A DNA stretch of 64,000 bases, from positions 1,421,557 through 1,485,556 of the forward strand of contig CAJINV010000003.1 in assembly GCA_905178155.1 (NCBI GenBank). The letters are read 5' to 3'. Both the position numbers and the translations under genes were made by a program. Below are positions 54,319 to 61,841 of this stretch, one piece after another (the stretch's first letter is position 1; each line of letters starts with the position of its first letter). The notes below the pieces were generated by a model that ran no database searches, was not told the origin of the DNA, and worked only from the letters and a program-made list of their open reading frames with translations. This DNA is from Amoebophrya sp. A120 (taxonomy: Eukaryota; Sar; Dinophyceae; Syndiniales; Amoebophryaceae).

Positions 54319-54967
54319 TTGTAGTAGAGCAGCGAACATGTTGTGCAGCGTCCTCGAAGTAGACTCGAGTTGTTGGGAGCGAGGAATTCTTGCGTATGGT
54401 CCTCTCGGACGACTGACACCACTGTCGTGTGAAAGGAACGTGCGCCCTCTGCTTTCGTTCTTCCGCCGTTTGGCTCAACGATCATGGCCGTCTTGCGCGA
54501 CAATGAGTGTTGGCCATTAGGCGCTCCCGTTCGTCTTTGAACGATTTTCCATTTTGTTTTAGAAAGCAACCACAAGACGGAAGTGTTCATTTGATGAAGA
54601 TGGTTTCGGCCTTACTTCACCTATAGCGTTCTGGGGATGGAGTTGTATCGTGCTTTGTCGTTGATTTGATCGTTTTTTCTGGCAATGAGAGAGCAAAAGG
54701 AACCTTGTCAGAATAATGGTGTGAAGAGGACAAAAAGACCATTGTTGCAAGAACTTCAGGAGAGGTTGAGTCACCTGTAATCAGTTTGGAGGGGTAGACG
54801 TCGTGGTGTGCACCTGGGCAGGTCTACTGGAAGTTGAGATATTTGCGCATGCTGCCTGGTGACAAGATCAGGAAAATTTTCTGAAGTACTTAGAGCTTTC
54901 GTCATGTTGAAGTCTAGCTAAGCACGTGGTATTGTTTCCCCTAGTATAGTAAGTAGCCTTGAACAAG
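54319..54967. other. Intergenic
   Basis: 650 bases without a supported frame or repeat; short frames on both strands have no recognisable product. Confidence 0.5.
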
Positions 54968-57312
54968 ATGGCGTCTTCCGGAACAACCAGCCAGAGTGAA
55001 GAATCGCGGTTGTTGAAGGCCGCGGGGGCGGCAGTTGAGGCACGTTCGCTTTCCTCAACCGAAAAGCAGGAAGTAGTACAGAAGCCAGCGTCGTCCGATG
55101 AGACGTGGCTTGGGCGACATGTCCGAGAGCGGCCAGTATTGACAACAATTCTGTGGATACGCCGAGGAAAAGGCTACAGCTCTTGACTAGACGGCCTTAG
55201 AAGTGTGGCTGGATGAACATGAACATGTTGCTTCGCCTGCTTTGCATGAGAGAAGAATAGGGTTACTTATGATACTGCTCCGAATGATAATGATGTATAA
55301 TTAAATCTTGTTCATGGTCTCATCAGCTGAAGAAAGTAGCCCACAGTCAGGAAGAAATTTCTTTTTGCTGAGGATGGTAGATGCCGTTGATGCTCGCGGC
55401 AAGTGCCGGATTGATAGCATTCAACAAGACGCTGGTGAACGGTCCCTTTCCGTTTGCTATGCAAGAAAAAAACTGTGTAACAGGTGTAACTCTGTAATGC
55501 AGAGCATGCAACAGTAGAGTTAAGTACGCCTGTCATGCGCATGCCAGACGACCATGAAGTCCTCTTTTCGTGTGTGTTTTCCCTTACACGCCACGAACTA
55601 CATTGGCAGGCTTTCTGTGTCATGTAGAGCAAATTTTTGATGCTGTCAGGCAAAGTCACACGAACACAGTTTTTTTCTTGGATATTTACCACCGCCCTGA
55701 CGTGCTGGCACATGTTCTGCTGCACTCTGTTCGCCTGGACCATGTTTGCGTTGCAGCCGGATTGCTTTCCCACGATGAAGACGCTGCGGCAGCAAGCGGA
55801 TGCGCACCAGACACGGCAGAGTCTGCTTTTCGTGGTGCCCATCGCGGTGTGTTTTAGCTCGTCCGTGGTGTTCTCCAATGTTGCGTACAAGTACGCTTCC
55901 ATCGCTTTTCTGCAGATGATGAAGGAGCTGAATGTGGGGATCATCTACTGTTTCTCCCTTCTCGCCGGGATTGAAACGGTGCAGTGGCGTCTCATCCTCG
56001 TGCTCACCGGGCTTGTCGGCGCCAGTTACTTTTCCATCACGGGGGAGGCCGATTTCGTGCTCCTGGGCTTCCTCGTGCAGGGGGCGTGCCAGCTGCTCGA
56101 GTGCACGCGCGTGGTCGCCACCAGCAAGGTACTCTCGACGCTCAGCCTGGGGTTCACGCGCATCGACGCCATGTCCTTCATGCTGGTCATGTCCCCCGTG
56201 TCGGTCCTCTACCTGTCCGTCGTGCTCTGGATCCGCTGGGACCCCTTGACGCAGGTATGAGATGAGTGCACGACTCCCCCTCGTCCCCGTGCTTAGTACT
56301 CATGCAACATGAAGACCCCTAAGCCTAATCGGCTCTTTGCCTCTTGGCATTACTTGCATGACGCGTTGTTCATTCTGGCGGCCCAAACAGAAACAGCACG
56401 ACAATCCTATGCAATTTTTACACGCAAAGCCTCCATTCTTGGCGACGCTACTTGTATCGCTGTTCACCACGCAGGGGCCCTACAAAGGATGGGGAGCAGG
56501 GGAGTTCTTGTGCACTCTCATAACAGGAGCGGTTCGCGGAGAACTTTTCCCTGCTGGCGGGAAACGGGCTGGTCGCCGTGTATTGCAAGAAAAAAGTGCT
56601 ACAGTTACACATTGTGTTGCAAGACCGGCAACACAGAGGACCTTTCTCATGCAGGAAATGCTTGGGAGCCTCGTTTCCTTCCTGTTTTCCCTTATGACCT
56701 TCGCATTACAAGTTTTCTCTGCCACACAGAGAAAATTTGTGATGCAGAAACTCCAACAAATGTGTAACTGTAACACTTTTTTGTCGTGATACCGTGCTGC
56801 TGAACATGATTATTGTGCTGACGATGACCGCCTTCTCGCCATTAACCATGATCGTGGCTGGAGTCGTCAAAGACGTCGTCATCGTCTCCGCGGGCGTACT
56901 GCTCTTCCACGAAGTCATTTCCGCACAGCAGTGCTGTGGCTTCACCCTGCAAGTCTGCTGTGTAGCCTGCTACTCCTATCTGCGCGCGTCGTCGTCGTCG
57001 TCGTCCGCACCTGGTGCCAAGGCCGAGCCGCCGAAAGAAGTAGTACGTGGAGAGGATCTTCACGCGGCGGACGAAGAGACCAAAATGCTCCTCCGTTCTG
57101 GGGAGCACCCGGTCGTGTCGACGGATGATGACGGCAGCGGAAGTGCGTCAAGCTCTTCTGGCTTGACTGGCTCTGTCGCGGGCGGGGACCTAGTGGATCA
57201 TCGGCACCATCAAATTCGCTCCAACAAAAAAGCGCCGCTGGTGCGCGTCGACAAGGATTATGGTACGACGAGCAGTACTAGCCATGGCATTTCCGCCGCG
57301 GAGCAAGTTTAG
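54968..57312 (+). CDS. Drug/metabolite transporter, TPT (triose-phosphate / nucleotide-sugar) type
   Basis: Exons about 54968-55156, 55381-55457, 55690-56254, 56527-56580 and 56797-57312. The N-terminus is hydrophilic (MASSGTTSQSEESRLLK). Transmembrane segments follow: LMLAASAGLIAFNKTLVNGP with the typical Asn-Lys, FPFxTALTCWHMFCCTLFAW, VCFSSSVVFSNVAYKYASIA, FLQMMKELNVGIIYCFSLLA, LLGFLVQGACQLLECTRVV and LTMIVAGVVKDVVIVSAGVL, the last being the conserved Lys-Asp helix of TPT proteins. The C-terminal tail is disordered and Ser-rich, about 110 residues. Two introns are introners; 56255-56526 is GT-AG. The first intron boundary is uncertain: the best in-phase join has no GT donor. The substrate cannot be read from sequence; Golgi/ER nucleotide sugars or plastid-type phosphates are the family's usual cargo. 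Confidence 0.8.
55458..55684 (+). mobile_element. Introner element, family B, in the transporter gene
   Basis: 227 bp. The left end is TATGCAAGAAAAAAACTG and the right end is the complement of TATCCAAGAAAAAAACTG. The flanks TTTGC (55453-55457) and TTTAC (55685-55689) are an imperfect 5-bp duplication (4 of 5). Removal joins NGPFPF to TALTCWHMF in frame across transmembrane helices 1 and 2. The interior has TGTCATGC and AATGCAGAGCATGC motifs. Confidence 0.85.
56581..56791 (+). mobile_element. Introner element, family D, in the transporter gene
   Basis: 211 bp between CCGTG copies (56576-56580 and 56792-56796). The inverted ends share AAAAAAGTG and ACAGTTACACATT. The left begins TATTGCAAG; the right is the complement of TATCACGAC. 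Removal with one CCGTG gives NGLVAVLLNMIIVL, continuing a transmembrane helix. The boundaries are not GT-AG. Confidence 0.9.
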
Positions 57313-57967
57313 ACTGATGGATCTACTTGCAGTGGTCCTCGTGCAGTTGCCGGAATGGGCAAGGCATCATACCTAGGACTATAATTTCCACACGGCATCC
57401 GTATCTACAAGTAGACGGCTCTTTTTAGTGTGTGTCTGTTTTTTTGAGGATAGAGCCTTCTTTTTAATGCAATCTGATCAACATCAAATGTTTCAACGTA
57501 CAAGTCAGTGGTGAGATAGCAAAAGCCCAACGTTCTTTCAGCTTCACAATGAACACTGAAAAACAAAAAAAGTGGATGCCAGTCAAGAAAACCAAGAAAG
57601 CAGCTTGATTATGGCTATGCGGGTCCTCAACGGAAGTTGGTGAATTAATGGATCTCTAAGAAGCTACAGATGAAAAATAGAAGTCGTTCTCCTCTTCGAA
57701 GCTGCACATTGGAGAGATTCTCGTTGAAGGCGAAGCGAGCGAAAACTATACCGATGACAAAGACAGCAGCGCGAGCTGCGGAACATCAACCCGTATAATT
57801 TTTTGTTTTTCCGAGCCCAGCTCGAAATAATAATCATCATCGCGTCCAAATTTCGGACGAGTGGGTGGACGAGTGTACACAAGGAACAAATTTTCTGTGT
57901 CGGTAAAAATAAAACGATCTTTTCTGTAGCTACTCCCGTGCGTCGTGAAGACCGTCGTGCGTTCGTG
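57313..57967. other. Intergenic
   Basis: 655 bases without a supported gene. A minus-strand frame (57664-58230) only shadows the next gene and an AT-rich leader. No RNA gene was recognised. Confidence 0.5.
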
Positions 57968-60900
57968 ATGGGGAACAGTTGTGGGGGATGCTTCCAGGGG
58001 ATCGAGCAGTCCCTCGCGACAGCTAGCGGGGGGTCTACTTCTTCGTACCAGCCAACCGGCAGCTCGTTCCAGCAGCAGCCCCGGAGCGTGTACGCTCTCG
58101 AGCCCGCACCCCCCGCTGGTTCAGCCACACCACCAGCAGCAGGCGCACCACAGACAACGCTGCAGCCACAGACGGTAACTTTTGTCCGTAAGAAGTGGAA
58201 AGCGGGCTGCTTTCCACTTCTTACGGACAAAAGTCGGGTAGGGCGGAGGCCCCTGGCTAGTGGCCTAGGGGCCCGCGAGGGAGGGCCTAGCTGCGTTCCA
58301 ACAAGGGGGATGAGAGGTCAAAAGCCTGGCCGCGAGGTCGCCTCCTCCACAAGAAAGCTTGCATGCGAGCGGCCCCACGAAGAAGGCGGCACATGTCGAA
58401 AACCACTCGCGCGCCCCCGGGAGGGCCTGGGCGGCCCGGGTCCGGTCGGTCGGGCGGGGGCGGTTCCGCCCGGCCTGACCTTTGTAGGCCCGTGGCGAGG
58501 AGCCGCCCCGCCATTCGCTCTTTTTTTAAAGCCCTGCGTTTGCAAGAGGGGGTGGCAGCGTTTTTGTTTTGGGCCCTTTATTTCTCCCCTTCCTATCGAG
58601 GGGTGGCCCTGTTGCATGCGCGTCACTGTTGCATGCTGCAGTTTCGGCTAGGGTGGCGCGGGGGTTGTTCTCGGGGGGCAAAGGCGCGCACCCCCGAAAA
58701 CCCCGAACCGGCCCAGGCGGCTTGCCCCAGGCATTTTCGCGAAGATTCTCGGCGCGTTTTTTTTCGCGCTGCCAAATAAAATCTCGGTCCACCCGCCTGG
58801 CCACGTTGAAAAACCCCAAGCGGAGGCCCGCGCGCTGCAGGGAATCTCGAACCACAGGCGCAGCCGCTTCGGGGAATCTCCAGCGAAATGCCGCCGCGCT
58901 GCGGCAAATCTCGGGCCGCCCACGTCCTTGGCCTTTGAAGGATCTCAGGCGAAAGGCCGCCGCGCTGCGTAAAGTCCCGAGCCGCCCCAGCGCGCCTGCT
59001 GGCAAATCTCGGAGCGGAATCTCCGCGCCGGTATCTGGCAACGGAGAAAAGGCCGCGAGATTCTCCTTCACGCGGTGAAAAATCCCTAAGCGCCCCCGGG
59101 TGCGAACGGTATCACGGGGGGGGCTTTGGCAATTTTCGCCACACCACACAACGGTATCATGGTTCAGCCACACCACCAGCAGCAGGCGCACCACAGACAA
59201 CGCTGCAGCCACAGACGGTACGAGCGTGATTCACCCACCTGATGACGGATTCACCCACCTGTGATTCACCCCTCACCCACCTGTCCCCTCGATTCACCCA
59301 CCTCCGATCGTGTGGGTGTGTTTCGTTGCGTTTTAATTTATCTAGTATAAACTATCCTACTCGACGACACTAACTATGCCACACAACCGCGACCCGCTGG
59401 CTGCATCGCCCAGCGACTGGGCGCCTACAAGGACAAGCAAGCGTCTCGCGGTTAACTCGTAAAAGGAAGGAGGCAGGCTTTTGAAGGAGGTGAGCCTTGA
59501 AAAGGAAGGAGGCAGGTTGTTGAAGGCGGTGAGCCTTGAAAAGGAAGGAGGCAGGTTGTTGAAGGAGGTGAGCCCTGAAAAGGAAGGGCGCAGGCTGTTG
59601 CGGAAATGAACTCTGGTTAGAAAAGGAAGGAAGCACGCTCCTGAAGGAAATGGACTTTGAATGCGTGGCGCGCCGGGAGTACTCCGACTGCCTAACGCAG
59701 ATCTTAGAGGCAGGATTGATCGTATCCTGATTGAAAATGTCCCCACACCAGAGTTGTCATGCAAATCTGCATGGCAACAAAGTTTCTCATGCGGAGCCCC
59801 AGGAGAAGCGTTTTCATCTAGTCGCGTTTTGCAATTTGTGATGCTAGAATCACCATCATGTGCTAGATCTGTAATGCTGCTCAGCTAGTACTTAAAAACA
59901 CGACTGCAATACAAGGACAGATTTGTCATGCGAAGTAACCAAAGGCGATTGATTTGTCTAGCAGATTTCCCATTTTGACTCTGGTATAGGGACGTTTTTA
60001 CACAGGATAGATCGGCGTTTTCAAAAGCAACGTGTCTCGAGCCACCACCACTCGCTGGTTCAGCCACACCAGCAGCAGCAGGCGCACCACAGACAACGCT
60101 GCATTAAGGCTTACAGAAATTAGTTCCTACCCTTGTTCCCGAAAGCTTAGGTTTGAAAAAAATGGAAACAAACCGCGAGGGGGGTTTAGCTTGCACACTC
60201 TCGCAGTCGCTTGGAATGGCCGAAGGCCATGAAAAATGTGGCTGGGAAGCAGCCAGCGCGCGAGCTTGGGGGAGAACGGGCAGCCGTCTTCGGCGGGGCT
60301 GCCGCGCTTCTCCTGCCGGGCTGCCAGGAGTGGGCCTTACGCTCCTGCTCGTTGAAAGCGCGTGGCTTTCAAGTGCCCTGCTATTGGAAATGAGTTACTT
60401 GCATTGCCTTGGCATAGTAAGTATTTTGTTTGTTGTGCTAGTATATTGCAAGCAATTCGTGTTCAGCGCCAGGTCGTTAAAAGCAGCGCGCCTTCAATAT
60501 AAGGGGTCGCCCAGCAGCTGCCACACTCTAGCCTTTCGGAAATGCGTTCCCAAGGTTTGCCGGAAATCCCGGGAGCATATTTCGGCAAGGCCCCCACGTC
60601 GGCTTTGTACTCTGGCCGGCAGTAGGTCTGAAGACCTCGCGCAAAATCATCCGACGTCGGGGAGATAAAGAAATGCGCCCCTGGGATTTTCGCCGCGTCG
60701 AGACCTGGGATCATAGTTCTGCAAAACCCCCTCGTAAGATGATTCTGCGCGGGTTTTTCTGTGTTTCAAGATCAGAACACAAACTCGAGTAGCACTCTCG
60801 TGCTCTGGCCTGCAGAAGTGTGCTCCTAAGATTTCTTGATATCGAACTCAAATCCGAGAATTCCTCAGATGCGAGCTCACATCCGAGAACTCCTCACATG

Positions 60901-61768
60901 TGAGCGCACATCCAAGAGTTAGAAGGTCAGAAGAACTGCGCAGCATAATCTTACGCGACAGGCTTACAGCAGTGCGCTCTTTGGATTTGTGTGTTGCGCC
61001 TCCAATTGCCTCACTTGGAGTCGCGGTTCAAACTTTCACACGCAGAGCGCGGCGATTCGCAAGTTTAGCCGAACCGGCGTAGCGATTTTGTTTCTGGTTT
61101 TCTGACATTGTGTGCCCATCACAGGACTCCTGTGATAGGCACGCAACACTTTGGGGGGTGCCAGAAATAAAGCTGCCGCGCCACATCGGCTGTACTTGCG
61201 AACTTTGTTGCCTTGCGCGTGACAGTTCGATCCGCGTGTCCAAGCGAGGTGTATGTAGACGCAACACGCAAACCCTGGGAGCGAATTTCTGTGAGTCACC
61301 TGAATAAAATTGGTGCTCAGAGCGGTTTTGCTGGCCAGGGCACAAATCTTACGCAGGCAGCCTACAGAAATTAGGTCTCAGGACCCCACATCCGAGAACT
61401 TCTCGGATGGGGCTTCACATCCGAGGAGTTCCCGGACGTAGACTCACATCTAAGAACTCCTCGTGTGTCAGCTGCAGCCAGGCCACACCACCACCAGCAG
61501 GCGCACCACAGACAACGCTGCAGCCACAGACCGTCGAAGTCGTTATTGATCGCGTCCTTGTTTGCTCGATTGGAGTCGAACTTCCGGACTTTCGTATGCG
61601 GTATGCCGTGATTTATTACATTTTGAATTCATTATTTATGAATTTCTTTTTTTTTGTAGAGAAGAGACAAGAGGTAGAGGCATACCTGCAAAAATTAAAG
61701 TTGCTGGTGCTGTAGTACGGGTATGTACTGCATTCACTGACAATATCGGGGCGAGAGATTGTATTTAA
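57968..61768 (+). CDS. Small acylation-motif protein split by a repeat-filled intron (tentative)
   Basis: Exon 1 (57968-58174) starts MGNSCGGCFQGIEQSL: Gly2 with following Ser and Cys residues fits N-myristoylation plus palmitoylation and membrane attachment. It then has Ser/Gln/Pro-rich sequence ending in ATPPAAGAPQTTLQPQT. A proposed continuation uses 61530-61600 (VEVVIDRVLVCSIGVELPDF) and 61660-61768 (EETRGRGIPAKIKVAG to a stop). The 61601-61659 intron has a GTATGC donor and a strong T-tract before TAG. All phases fit, giving 128 residues. The 3.3 kb between exons 1 and 2 are a mosaic with further copies of the exon 1 end. Alternatively exon 1 belongs to the metacaspase downstream, whose type I relatives have Pro/Gln-rich prodomains. 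Confidence 0.35.
58178..58234. repeat. Perfect 26-bp inverted repeat with 5-bp loop
   Basis: ACTTTTGTCCGTAAGAAG... at 58178-58203 is followed, after GGGCT, by its exact complement ending CTTCTTACGGACAAAAGT at 58209-58234. It begins 3 bp inside the intron after the GT donor of the proposed exon 1. A transcript would fold into a stable hairpin directly at the donor. Confidence 0.85.
58236..59156. repeat. GC-rich block between R60 copies 1 and 2
   Basis: Very GC-rich, with runs such as CCCGGGAGGGCCTGGGCGGC. Between about 58840 and 58990 are degenerate repeats of roughly 65-75 bp sharing GGCCGCCGCGCTGCG and AAATCTCG. Open frames on both strands arise from the lack of A/T-rich stops and have no domain. 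It appears to be an inserted repeat element. Confidence 0.6.
59226..59650. repeat. Two minisatellites between R60 copies 2 and 3
   Basis: At about 59226-59310 the motif GATTCACCCACCTG recurs about five times. At about 59462-59650 a unit of 36-39 bp (GGAAGGAGGCAGGTTGTTGA core, then AGGTGAGCC) recurs about five times with decay to the right. Neither is coding. Confidence 0.75.
59723..60009 (+). mobile_element. Introner element, family E
   Basis: 287 bp between GATCG copies (59718-59722 and 60010-60014). The left end is TATCCTGATTGAAAATGTCC; the right is the complement of TATCCTGTGTAAAAACGTCC; both continue to ACCAGAGT. The interior has TGTCATGC and GTGATGC motifs. Its surroundings are a repeat mosaic, not a clear exon, although excision leaves a short open frame (AGLIGVFKSN). 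This is either an introner landed in a decayed gene copy or one not restricted to exons. Confidence 0.85.
60103..61481. other. Mosaic non-coding block between R60 copies 3 and 4
   Basis: No gene is supported. The phrase CACATCCGAGAACTCCTC and variants recur at about 60860-60915 and 61388-61462, near both ends of a segment, so the block may itself be an insertion with diverged direct repeats. No RNA gene was recognised. Confidence 0.5.
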
Positions 61769-61841
61769 ACAACGTAGACTCACTATCACTACCTAGGTAG
61801 TAGAACTACTTATCTTTGTCCTCTTCCTCTACCAAACAGAC

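Noticed and set aside
57968-58651. Read-through of the small acylation-motif gene for 282 codons
   Set aside because: Beyond 58174 the frame runs through a perfect hairpin and GC-rich repeat sequence with no protein-like pattern; a GT donor lies at the end of the plausible coding part.
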